From assembly GCF_051014685.1 (NCBI RefSeq), contig NW_027478976.1, positions 246,910 through 310,909 of the forward strand: DNA of 64,000 bases, written 5' to 3'. This document shows, one piece after another, positions 1 through 11,200 of this stretch. The position numbers and the translations under genes are program-made. The notes under the pieces were generated by a model. It saw only the letters and a list, made by a program, of their open reading frames with translations, did no database searches and was not told where the DNA came from. Each line of letters starts with the position of its first letter. Positions within the stretch are counted from its first letter, which is position 1. Source of the stretch: Ptiloglossa arizonensis (lineage: Eukaryota > Arthropoda > Insecta > Hymenoptera > Colletidae).

Positions 1-175
1 ATTACAACGGTATGAGTAGTTTTCCCCTAGGCCGTTCTAGTTACTCGTTTCGAGCATCAGAACTGCGAAAATTTTGAGTTTCTCAAGCGTTTCTTACCCC
101 AAAACTGCCATATCTCGCGAACGGATTGACCAATCCGAAAAGTTTCTGTTGCATCTGAAAGTAGAAACTAGCCCC

Positions 176-350
176 ATTACAACGGTATGAGTAGTTTTCC
201 CCTAGGCCGTTCTAGTTATTCGTTTCGAGCATCAGAACTGCGAAAATTTTGAGTTTCTCAAGCGTTTCTTACCCCAAAACTGCCATATCTCGCGAACGGA
301 TTGACCAATCCGAAAAGTTTCTATTGCATCTGAAAGTAGAAACTAGCCCC
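176..350 (+). repeat. Reference monomer, type A (175 bp)
   Basis: This is a clean example of the A type: C5, G31, C55, T75, C99, A148. Landmarks inside it are CCTAGG at monomer 26-31, the A4T4 tract at 68-75, TCGCGA at 115-120 and the dyad CGGATTG-AC-CAATCCG at 122-137. Type A is one of the commonest types and usually precedes a type B monomer. The start chosen at ATTAC is arbitrary; there is no natural unit border in a tandem array. Confidence 0.95.
290..312. promoter_or_regulatory. Conserved TCGCGA palindrome plus 7-bp dyad (representative copy)
   Basis: In this monomer TCGCGA occupies 290-295 and CGGATTGACCAATCCG occupies 297-312: two perfect 7-bp inverted arms around a 2-nt centre. The same 23 bases recur in nearly every monomer. 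By eye, the dyad is altered in only four: 16588 (arm G to A), 18503 (arm T to A), 34954 and 42300 (arm A to G; these two are copies of one another). TCGCGA is lost at 4141 and 51732, and at about 20237 and 25837, again as duplicate pairs. The base right after the dyad (position 138) is by contrast highly variable (A, C or T). This could be a protein-binding site or a cruciform-prone element, but no function is demonstrated and no known box is matched. Confidence 0.5.
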
Positions 351-525
351 ATTATAACGGTATGAGTAGTTTTCCCCTAGACCGTTCTAGTTATTCGTTT
401 CGAGTATCAGAACTGCGAAAATTTGGAGTTTCTCAAGCGTTTCTTACCCCAAAACTGCCATATCTCGCGAACGGATTGACCAATCCGAAAAGTTTCTGTT
501 GCATCTGAAAGTAGAAACTAGCCCC
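351..525 (+). repeat. Reference monomer, type B (175 bp)
   Basis: Type B carries T5, A31, T55, G75, C99 and G148. It differs from the A type at these six linked sites. A31 destroys the CCTAGG palindrome and G75 shortens the A4T4 tract to A4T3G. A and B alternate as a 350-bp dimer in many parts of the window (for example 176-875, 15577-15926, 45317-46191). Confidence 0.93.
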
Positions 526-1925
526 ATTACAACGGTATGAGTAGTTTTCCCCTAGGCCGTTCTAGTTATTCGTTTCGAGCATCAGAACTGCGAAAATTTT
601 GAGTTTCTCAAGCGTTTCTTACCCCAAAACTGCCATATCTCGCGAACGGATTGACCAATCCGAAAAGTTTCTATTGCATCTGAAAGTAGAAACTAGCCCC
701 ATTATAACGGTATGAGTAGTTTTCCCCTAGACCGTTCTAGTTATTCGTTTCGAGTATCAGAACTGCGAAAATTTGGAGTTTCTCAAGCGTTTCTTACCCC
801 AAAACTGCCATATCTCGCGAACGGATTGACCAATCCGAAAAGTTTCTGTTGCATCTGAAAGTAGAAACTAGCCCCATTACAACGGTATGAGTAGTTTTCC
901 CCTAGACCGTTCTAGTTATTCGTTTCGAGTATCAGAACTGCGAAAATTTGGAGTTTCTCAAGCGTTTCTTACCCCAAAACTGCCATATCTCGCGAACGGA
1001 TTGACCAATCCGAAAAGTTTCTGTTGCATCTGAAAGTAGAAACTAGCCCCATTACAACGGTATGAGTAGTTTTCCCCTAGACCGTTCTAGTTATTCGTTT
1101 CGAGTATCAGAACTGCGAAAATTTGGAGTTTCTCAAGTGTTTCTTACCCCAAAACTGCCATATCTCGCGAACGGATTGACCAATCCGAAAAGTTTCTCTT
1201 GCATCTGAAAGTAGAAACTAGCCCCATTATAACGGTATGAGTAGTTTTCCCCTAGACCGTTCTAGTTATTCGTTTCGAGTATCAGAACTGCGAAAATTTG
1301 GAGTTTTTCAAGCGTTTCTTACCCCGAAACTGCCATATCTCGCGAACGGATTGACCAATCCGAAAAGTTTCTGTTGCATCTGAAAGTAGAAACTAGCCCC
1401 ATTACAACGGTATGAGTAGTTTTCCCCTAGGCCGTTCTAGTTATTCGTTTCGAGCATCAGAACTGCGAAAATTTTGAGTTTCTCAAGCGTTTCTTACCCC
1501 AAAACTGCCATATCTCGCGAACGGATTGACCAATCCGAAAAGTTTCTATTGCATCTGAAAGTAGAAACTAGCCCGATTATAACGGTATGAGTAGTTTTCC
1601 CCTAGACCGTTCTAGTTATTCGTTTCGAGTATCAGAACTGCGAAAATTTGGAGTTTCTCAAGCGTTTCTTACCCCAAAACTGCCATATCTCGCGAACGGA
1701 TTGACCAATCCGAAAAGTTTCTATTGCATCTGAAAGTAGAAACTAGCCCCATTATAACGGTATGAGTAGTTTTCCCCTAGACCGTTCTAGTTATTCGTTT
1801 CGAGTATCAGAACTGCGAAAATTTGGAGTTTCTCAAGCGTTTCTTACTTCAAAACTGCCATATCTCGCGAACGGATTGACCAATCCGAAAAGTTTCTGTT
1901 GCATCTGAAAGTAGAAACTAGCCCC

Positions 1926-4900
1926 ATTACAACGGTATGAGTAGTTTTCCCCTAGACCGTTCTAGTTATTCGTTTTGAGCATCAGAACTGCGAAAATTTG
2001 GAGTTTCTCAAGCGTTTCCTACCTCAAAACTGCCATATCTCGCGAACGGATTGACCAATCCGCAAAGTTTCTGTTGCATCTGAAAGTAGAAACTCGCCCC
2101 ATTACAACGGTATGAGTAGTTTTCCACTAGACCGTTCTAGTTATTCGTTTTGAGCATCAGAACTGCGAAAATTTGGAGTTTCTCAAGCGTTTCTTACCTC
2201 AAAACTGCCATATCTCGCGAACGGATTGACCAATCCGAAAAGTTTCTGTTGCATCTGAATGTAGAAACTCGCCCCATTACAACGGTATGAGTAGTTTTCC
2301 CCTAGGCCGTTCTTGTTATTCGTTTCGAGCATCAGAACTGCGAAAATTTGGAGTTTCTCAAGCGTTTCTTACCCCAAAACTGCCATATCTCGCGAACGGA
2401 TTGACCAATCCGAAAAGTTTCTGTTGCATCTGAAAGTAGAAACTAGCCCCATTACAACGGTATGAGTAGTTTTCCACTAGACCGTTCTAGTTATTCGTTT
2501 TGAGCATCAGAACTGCGAAAATTTGGAGTTTCTCAAGCGTTTCTTACCTCAAAACTGCCATATCTCGCGAACGGATTGACCAATCCGAAAAGTTTCTGCT
2601 GCATCTGAAAGTAGAAACTAGCCCCATTATAACGGTATGAGTAGTTTTCCCCTAGACCGTTCTAGTTATTCGTTTCGAGTATCAGAACTGCGAAAATTTG
2701 GAGTTTCTCAAGCGTTTCTTACCTCAAAACTGCCATATCTCGCGAACGGATTGACCAATCCGTAAAGTTTCTGTTGCATCTAAAAGTAGAAACTAGCCCC
2801 ATTACAACGGTATGAGTAGTTTTCCCCTAGACCGTTCTAGTTATTCGTTTCGAGCATCAGAACTGCGAAAATTTGGAGTTTCTCAAGCGTTTCTTACCTC
2901 AAAACTGCCATATCTCGCGAACGGATTGACCAATCCGCAAAGTTTCTGTTGCATCTGAAAGTAGAAACTAGCCCCATTACAACTGTATGAGTAGTTTTCC
3001 CCTAGGCCGTTCTAGTTATTCGTTTCGAGCATCAGAACTGCGAAAATTTTGAGTTTCTCAAGCGTTTCTTACCCCAAAACTGCCATATCTCGCGAACGGA
3101 TTGACCAATCCGAAAAGTTTCTACTGCATCTGAAAGTAGAAACTAGCCCCATTATAACGGTATGAGTAGTTTTCCCCTAGACCGTTCTAGTTATACGTTT
3201 CGAGTATCAGAACTGCGAAAATTTGGAGTTTCTCAAGCGTTTCTTACCCCAAAACTGCCATATCTCGCGAACGGATTGACCAATCCGAAAAGTTTCTGTT
3301 GCATCTGAAAGTAGAAACTAGCCCCATTACAACGGTATGAGTAGTTTTCCCCTAGGCCGTTCTAGTTATTCGTTTCGAGCATCAGAACTGCGAAAATTTG
3401 GAGTTTCTCAAGCGTTTCTTACCCCAAAACTGCCATATCTCGCGAACGGATTGACCAATCCGAAAAGTTTCTGTTGCATCTGAAAGTAGAAACTAGCCCC
3501 ATTACAACGGTATGAGTAGTTTTCCACTAGACCGTTCTAGTTATTCGTTTTGAGCATCAGAACTGCGAAAATTTGGAGTTTCTCAAGCGTTTCTTACCTC
3601 AAAACTGCCATATCTCGCGAACGGATTGACCAATCCGAAAAGTTTCTGTTGCATCTGAAAGTAGAAACTAGCCCCATTATAACGGTATGAGTAGTTTTCC
3701 CCTAGACCGTTCTAGTTATTCGTTTCGAGTATCAGAACTGCGAAAATTTGGAGTTTCTCAAGCGTTTCTTACCTCAAAACTGCCATATCTCGCGAACGGA
3801 TTGACCAATCCGTAAAGATTCTGTTGCATCTGAAAGTAGAAACTAGCCCCATTACAACGGTATGAGTAGTTTTCCCCTAGACCGTTCTAGTTATTCGTTT
3901 CGAGCATCAGAACTGCGAAAATTTGGAGTTTCTCAAGCGTTTCTTACCTCAAAACTGCGATATCTCGCGAACGGATTGACCAATCCGCAAAGTTTCTGTT
4001 GCATCTGAAAGTAGAAACTAGCCCCATTACAACTGTATGAGTAGTTTTGCCCTAGGCCGTTCTAGTTATTCGTTTCGAGCATCAGAACTGCGAAAATTTT
4101 GAGTTTCTCAAGCGTTTCTTACCCCAAAACTGCCATATCTAGCGAACGGATTGACCAATCCGAAAAGTTTCTACTGCATCTGAAAGTAGAAACTAGCCCC
4201 ATTATAACGGTATGAGTAGTTTTCCCCTAGACCGTTCTAGTTATTCGTTTCGAGTATCAGAACTGCGAAAATTTGGAGTTTCTCAAGCGTTTCTTACCCC
4301 AAAACTGCCATATCTCGCGAACGGATTGACCAATCCGAAAAGTTTCTGTTGCATCTGAAAGTAGAAACTAGCCCCATTACAACGGTATGAGTAGTTTTCC
4401 CCTAGGCCGTTCTAGTTATTCGTTTCGAGCATCAGAACTGCGAAAATTTTGAGTTTCTCAAGCGTTTCTTACCCCAAAACTGCCATATCTCGCGAACGGA
4501 TTGACCAATCCGAAAAGTTTCTATTGCATCTGAAAGTAGAAACTAGCCCCATTATAACGGTATGAGTAGTTTTCCCCTAGACCGTTCTAGTTATTCGTTT
4601 CGAGTATCAGAACTGCGAAAATTTGGAGTTTCTCAAGCGTTTCTTACCCCAAAACTGCCATATCTCGCGAACGGATTGACCAATCCGAAAAGTTTCTGTT
4701 GCATCTGAAAGTAGAAACTAGCCCCATTACAACGGTATGAGTAGTTTTCCCCTAGACCGTTCTAGTTATTCGTTTCGAGCATCAGAACTGCGAAAATTTG
4801 GAGTTTCTCAAGCGTTTCTTACCTCAAAACTGCCATATCTCGCGAACGGATTGACCAATCCGAAAAGTTTCTGTTGCATCTGAAAGTAGAAACTCGCCCC

Positions 4901-5775
4901 ATTACAACGGTATGAGTAGTTTTCCCCTAGGCCGTTCTAGTTATTCGTTTCGAGCATCAGAACTGCGAAAATTTGGAGTTTCTCAAGCGTTTCTTACCTC
5001 AAAACTGCCATATCTCGCGAACGGATTGACCAATCCGCAAAGTTTCTGTTGCATCTGAAAGTAGAAACTAGCCCCATTACAACTGTATGAGTAGTTTTCC
5101 CCTAGGCCGTTCTAGTTATTCGTTTCGAGCATCAGAACTGCGAAAATTTTGAGTTTCTCAAGCGTTTCTTACCCCAAAACTGCCATATCTCGCGAACGGA
5201 TTGACCAATCCGAAAAGTTTCTACTGCATCTGAAAGTAGAAACTAGCCCCATTATAACGGTATGAGTAGTTTTCCCCTAGACCGTTCTAGTTATTCGTTT
5301 CGAGCATCAGAACTGCGAAAATTTGGAGTTTCTCAAGCGTTTCTTACCTCAAAACTGCCATATCTCGCGAACGGATTGACCAATCCGAAAAGATTCTGTT
5401 GCATCTGAAAGTAGAAACTAGCCCCATTACAACGGTATGAGTAGTTTTCCCCTAGACCGTTCTAGTTATTCGTTTCGAGTATCAGAACTGCGAAAATTTG
5501 GAGTTTCTCAAGCGTTTCTTACCCCAAAACTGCCATATCTCGCGAACGGATTGACCAATCCGAAAAGTTTCTGTTGCATCTGAAAGTAGAAACTAGCCCC
5601 ATTACAACGGTATGAGTAGTTTTCCCCTAGGCCGTTCTAGTTATTCGTTTCGAGCATCAGAACTGCGAAAATTTTGAGTTTCTCAAGCGTTTCTTACCCC
5701 AAAACTGCCATATCTCGCGAACGGATTGACCAATCCGAAAAGTTTCTATTGCATCTGAAAGTAGAAACTAGCCCC
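1926..5775. repeat. Higher-order block, 22 monomers: D-to-A variant of the 13-mer
   Basis: Order of types: D E F E' G H I B F-like E' G H I B A B J K I, then a T5/A31/C55/T99/A143 monomer, a B with C5, and A. The E'-G-H-I-B core is present twice, so this block reads as a 13-monomer unit enlarged by an internal duplication. Rare marks include TAAAAG at 2781, TATACG at 3193, TTTTGCC at about 4047 and TAGCGA at about 4140. All of these reappear 47,591 bp to the right. The right-hand counterpart (49517-53016) lacks two monomers, those at 4376-4725. Confidence 0.85.
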
Positions 5776-8050
5776 ATTATAACGGTATGAGTAGTTTTCC
5801 CCTAGACCGTTCTAGTTATTCGTTTTGAGCATCAGAACTGCGAAAATTTGGAGTTTCTCAAGCGTTTCCTACCTCAAAACTGCCATATCTCGCGAACGGA
5901 TTGACCAATCCGCAAAGTTTCTGTTGCATCTGAAAGTAGAAACTCGCCCCATTACAACGGTATGAGTAGTTTTCCACTAGACCGTTCTAGTTATTCGTTT
6001 TGAGCATCAGAACTGCGAAAATTTGGAGTTTCTCAAGCGTTTCTTACCTCAAAACTGCCATATCTCGCGAACGGATTGACCAATCCGAAAAGTTTCTGTT
6101 GCATCTGAATGTAGAAACTCGCCCCATTACAACGGTATGAGTAGTTTTCCCCTAGGCCGTTCTTGTTATTCGTTTCGAGCATCAGAACTGCGAAAATTTG
6201 GAGTTTCTCAAGCGTTTCTTACCCCAAAACTGCCATATCTCGCGAACGGATTGACCAATCCGAAAAGTTTCTGTTGCATCTGAAAGTAGAAACTAGCCCC
6301 ATTACAACGGTATGAGTAGTTTTCCACTAGACCGTTCTAGTTATTCGTTTTGAGCATCAGAACTGCGAAAATTTGGAGTTTCTCAAGCGTTTCTTACCTC
6401 AAAACTGCCATATCTCGCGAACGGATTGACCAATCCGAAAAGTTTCTGTTGCATCTGAAAGTAGAAACTAGCCCCATTATAACGGTATGAGTAGTTTTCC
6501 CCTAGACCGTTCTAGTTATTCGTTTCGAGTATCAGAACTGCGAAAATTTGGAGTTTCTCAAGCGTTTCTTACCTCAAAACTGCCATATCTCGCGAACGGA
6601 TTGACCAATCCGTAAAGATTCTGTTGCATCTGAAAGTAGAAACTAGCCCCATTACAACGGTATGAGTAGTTTTCCCCTAGACCGTTCTAGTTATTCGTTT
6701 CGAGCATCAGAACTGCGAAAATTTGGAGTTTCTCAAGCGTTTCTTACCTCAAAACTGCGATATCTCGCGAACGGATTGACCAATCCGCAAAGTTTCTGTT
6801 GCATCTGAAAGTAGAAACTAGCCCCATTACAACTGTATGAGTAGTTTTCCCCTAGGCCGTTCTAGTTATTCGTTTCGAGCATCAGAACTGCGAAAATTTT
6901 GAGTTTCTCAAGCGTTTCTTACCCCAAAACTGCCATATCTCGCGAACGGATTGACCAATCCGAAAAGTTTCTACTGCATCTGAAAGTAGAAACTAGCCCC
7001 ATTATAACGGTATGAGTAGTTTTCCCCTAGACCGTTCTAGTTATTCGTTTCGAGTATCAGAACTGCGAAAATTTGGAGTTTCTCAAGCGTTTCTTACCCC
7101 AAAACTGCCATATCTCGCGAACGGATTGACCAATCCGAAAAGTTTCTGTTGCATCTGAAAGTAGAAACTAGCCCCATTACAACGGTATGAGTAGTGTTCC
7201 CCTAGGCCGTTCTAGTTATTCGTTTCGCGCATCAGAACTGCGAAAATTTTGAGTTTCTCAAGCGTTTCTTACCCCAAAACTGCCATATCTCGCGAACGGA
7301 TTGACCAATCCGAAAAGTTTCTATTGCATCTGAAAGTAGAAACTAGCCCCATTATAACGGTATGAGTAGTTTTCCCCTAGACCGTTCTAGTTATTCGTTT
7401 CGAGTATCAGAACTGCGAAAATTTGGAGTTTCTCAAGCGTTTCTTACCCCAAAACTGCCATATCTCGCGAACGGATTGACCAATCCGAAAAGTTTCTGTT
7501 GCATCTGAAAGTAGAAACTAGCCCCATTACAACGGTATGAGTAGTTTTCCCCTAGACCGTTCTAGTTATTCGTTTCGAGCATCAGAACTGCGAAAATTTG
7601 GAGTTTCTCAAGCGTTTCTTACCTCAAAACTGCCATATCTCGCGAACGGATTGACCAATCCGAAAAGTTTCTGTTGCATCTGAAAGTAGAAACTCGCCCC
7701 ATTACAACGGTATGAGTAGTTTTCCCCTAGGCCGTTCTAGTTATTCGTTTCGAGCATCAGAACTGCGAAAATTTGGAGTTTCTCAAGCGTTTCTTACCTC
7801 AAAACTGCCATATCTCGCGAACGGATTGACCAATCCGCAAAGTTTCTGTTGCATCTGAAAGTAGAAACTAGCCCCATTACAACTGTATGAGTAGTTTTCC
7901 CCTAGGCCGTTCTAGTTATTCGTTTCGAGCATCAGAACTGCGAAAATTTGGAGTTTCTCAAGCGTTTCTTACCCCAAAACTGCCATATCTCGCGAACGGA
8001 TTGACCAATCCGAAAAGTTTCTATTGCATCTGAAAGTAGAAACTAGCCCC
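5776..8050. repeat. 13-monomer higher-order repeat, complete copy 1 (2,275 bp)
   Basis: Thirteen monomers in the order D E F E' G H I B A B J K I', exactly 13 x 175 bp with no indel. The D monomer starts with T5. The A member carries TAGTGTTCC and TCGCGC (about 7194 and 7227), marks that tag this position in other copies. The same 13-type order recurs at 54592-56866 (first monomer a hybrid) and at 57917-60191. Confidence 0.88.
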
Positions 8051-9100
8051 ATTATAACGGTATGAGTAGTTTTCCCCTAGACCGTTCTAGTTATTCGTTT
8101 TGAGCATCAGAACTGCGAAAATTTGGAGTTTCTCAAGCGTTTCCTACCTCAAAACTGCCATATCTCGCGAACGGATTGACCAATCCGCAAAGTTTCTGTT
8201 GCATCTGAAAGTAGAAACTCGCCCCATTACAACGGTATGAGTAGTTTTCCACTAGACCGTTCTAGTTATTCGTTTTGAGCATCAGAACTGCGAAAATTTG
8301 GAGTTTCTCAAGCGTTTCTTACCTCAAAACTGCCATATCTCGCGAACGGATTGACCAATCCGCAAAGTTTCTGTTGCATCTGAAAGTAGAAACTAGCCCC
8401 ATTACAACTGTATGAGTAGTTTTCCCCTAGGCCGTTCTAGTTATTCGTTTCGAGCATCAGAACTGCGAAAATTTTGAGTTTCTCAAGCGTTTCTTACCCC
8501 AAAACTGCCATATCTCGCGAACGGATTGACCAATCCGAAAAGTTTCTACTGCATCTGGAAGTAGAAACTAGCCCCATTATAACGGTATGAGTAGTTTTCC
8601 CCTAGACCGTTCTAGTTATTCGTTTCGAGTATCAGAACTGCGAAAATTTGGAGTTTCTCAAGCGTTTCTTACCCCAAAACTGCCATATCTCGCGAACGGA
8701 TTGACCAATCCGAAAAGTTTCTGTTGCATCTGAAAGTAGAAACTAGCCCCATTACAACGGTATGAGTAGTGTTCCCCTAGGCCGTTCTAGTTATTCGTTT
8801 CGAGCATCAGAACTGCGAAAATTTTGAGTTTCTCAAGCGTTTCTTACCCCAAAACTGCCATATCTCGCGAACGGATTGACCAATCCGAAAAGTTTCTATT
8901 GCATCTGAAAGTAGAAACTAGCCCCATTATAACGGTATGGGTAGTTTTCCCCTAGACCGTTCTAGTTATTCGTTTCGAGTATCAGAACTGCGAAAATTTG
9001 GAGTTTCTCAAGCGTTTCTTACCCCAAAACTGCCATATCTCGCGAACGGATTGACCAATCCGAAAAGTTTCTGTTGCATCTGAAAGTAGAAACTAGCCCC
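8051..9100. repeat. 6-monomer deleted derivative of the 13-mer (1,050 bp)
   Basis: Order D E I B A B. It lacks F-E'-G-H in the middle and J-K-I' at the end. The E member carries C138, a mark of H, and lacks T160/C170, so its 5' part is E and its 3' part is H: the junction lies inside this monomer (8226-8400). The I member carries TGGAAG at about 8556. The same derivative, with the same marks, is found at 56867-57916. Confidence 0.85.
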
Positions 9101-11200
9101 ATTACAACGGTATGAGTAGTTTTCCCCTAGACCGTTCTAGTTATTCGTTTTGAGCATCAGAACTGCGAAAATTTGGAGTTTCTCAAGCGTTTCCTACCTC
9201 AAAACTGCCATATCTCGCGAACGGATTGACCAATCCGCAAAGTTTCTGTTGCATCTGAAAGTAGAAACTCGCCCCATTACAACGGTATGAGTAGTTTTCC
9301 ACTAGACCGTTCTAGTTATTCGTTTTGAGCATCAGAACTGCGAAAATTTGGAGTTTCTCAAGCGTTTCTTACCTCAAAACTGCCATATCTCGCGAACGGA
9401 TTGACCAATCCGAAAAGTTTCTGTTGCATCTGAATGTAGAAACTCGCCCCATTACAACGGTATGAGTAGTTTTCCCCTAGGCCGTTCTTGTTATTCGTTT
9501 CGAGCATCAGAACTGCGAAAATTTGGAGTTTCTCAAGCGTTTCTTACCCCAAAACTGCCATATCTCGCGAACGGATTGACCAATCCGAAAAGTTTCTGTT
9601 GCATCTGAAAGTAGAAACTAGCCCCATTACAACGGTATGAGTAGTTTTCCACTAGACCGTTCTAGTTATTCGTTTTGAGCATCAGAACTGCGAAAATTTG
9701 GAGTTTCTCAAGCGTTTCTTACCTCAAAACTGCCATATCTCGCGAACGGATTGACCAATCCGAAAAGTTTCTGTTGCATCTGAAAGTAGAAACTAGCCCC
9801 ATTATAACGGTATGAGTAGTTTTCCCCTAGACCGTTCTAGTTATTCGTTTCGAGTATCAGAACTGCGAAAATTTGGAGTTTCTCAAGCGTTTCTTACCTC
9901 AAAACTGCCATATCTCGCGAACGGATTGACCAATCCGTAAAGATTCTGTTGCATCTGAAAGTAGAAACTAGCCCCATTACAACGGTATGAGTAGTTTTCC
10001 CCTAGACCGTTCTAGTTATTCGTTTCGAGCATCAGAACTGCGAAAATTTGGAGTTTCTCAAGCGTTTCTTACCTCAAAACTGCGATATCTCGCGAACGGA
10101 TTGACCAATCCGCAAAGTTTCTGTTGCATCTGAAAGTAGAAACTAGCCCCATTACAACTGTATGAGTAGTTTTCCCCTAGGCCGTTCTAGTTATTCGTTT
10201 CGAGCATCAGAACTGCGAAAATTTTGAGTTTCTCAAGCGTTTCTTACCCCAAAACTGCCATATCTCGCGAACGGATTGACCAATCCGAAAAGTTTCTACT
10301 GCATCTGAAAGTAGAAACTAGCCCCATTATAACGGTATGAGTAGTTTTCCCCTAGACCGTTCTAGTTATTCGTTTCGAGTATCAGAACTGCGAAAATTTG
10401 GAGTTTCTCAAGCGTTTCTTACACCAAAACTGCCATATCTCGCGAACGGATTGACCAATCCGAAAAGTTTCTGTTGCATCTGAAAGTAGAAACTAGCCCC
10501 ATTACAACGGTATGAGTAGTGTTCCCCTAGGCCGTTCTAGTTATTCGTTTCGCGCATCAGAACTGCGAAAATTTTGAGTTTCTCAAGCGTTTCTTACCCC
10601 AAAACTGCCATATCTCGCGAACGGATTGACCAATCCGAAAAGTTTCTATTGCATCTGAAAGTAGAAACTAGCCCCATTATAACGGTATGAGTAGTTTTCC
10701 CCTAGACCGTTCTAGTTATTCGTTTCGAGTATCAGAACTGCGAAAATTTGGAGTTTCTCAAGCGTTTCTTACCCCAAAACTGCCATATCTCGCGAACGGA
10801 TTGACCAATCCGAAAAGTTTCTGTTGCATCTGAAAGTAGAAACTAGCCCCATTACAACGGCATGAGTAGTTTTCCCCTAGGCCGTTCTAGTTATTCGTTT
10901 CGAGCATCAGAACTGCGAAAATTTGGAGTTTCTCAAGCGTTTCTTACCTCAAAACTGCCATATCTCGCGAACGGATTGACCAATCCGCAAAGTTTCTGTT
11001 GCATCTGAAAGTAGAAACTAGCCCCATTACAACTGTATGAGTAGTTTTCCCCTAGGCCGTTCTAGTTATTCGTTTCGAGCATCAGAACTGCGAAAATTTG
11101 GAGTTTCTCAAGCGTTTCTTACCCCAAAACTGCCATATCTCGCGAACGGATTGACCAATCCGAAAAGTTTCTATTGCATCTGAAAGTAGAAACTAGCCCC
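9101..11200. repeat. 12-monomer version of the 13-mer (2,100 bp)
   Basis: Order D E F E' G H I B A B K I'; the J monomer is missing. The K member starts CATGAG (10861) instead of TATGAG. The A member again carries TAGTGTTCC and TCGCGC. Up to 10850 it aligns with 57917-59666 at an offset of 48,816 bp; from 10851 the right-hand domain keeps J where this copy has none. Confidence 0.85.

Larger units (their letters stand above)
1..1925. repeat. A/B-rich segment, 11 monomers
   Basis: Eleven monomers, mostly of A and B type, in partly alternating 350-bp dimers (A at 176, 526, 1401; B at 351, 701, 1226). Private or rare marks are C43 in the first monomer, C148 at 1051, T83-type change and CCCCG at 1226, a G at the end of the monomer at 1401, and ACTTC at 1751. 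The marks from 1226 on recur in the same order at 48817-49516, showing that this is the left edge of a long-range duplication. Confidence 0.85.

Noticed and set aside
224..236. RNA polymerase III B box (GTTTCGAGCAT)
   Set aside because: It resembles GGTTCGANNCC but lacks the second G and the final CC, and no acceptable A box or T-run terminator lies at proper spacing.
220..240. CENP-B box around the TTCGTTTCGAG motif
   Set aside because: TTCG is present but the required A and CGGG at the set spacing of the CENP-B box are not.
2630..2650. TATA-like promoter in ATTATAACGG of T5 monomers
   Set aside because: The TATAA arises from a single common C-to-T variant repeated over a hundred times, with no downstream gene or other promoter signals.
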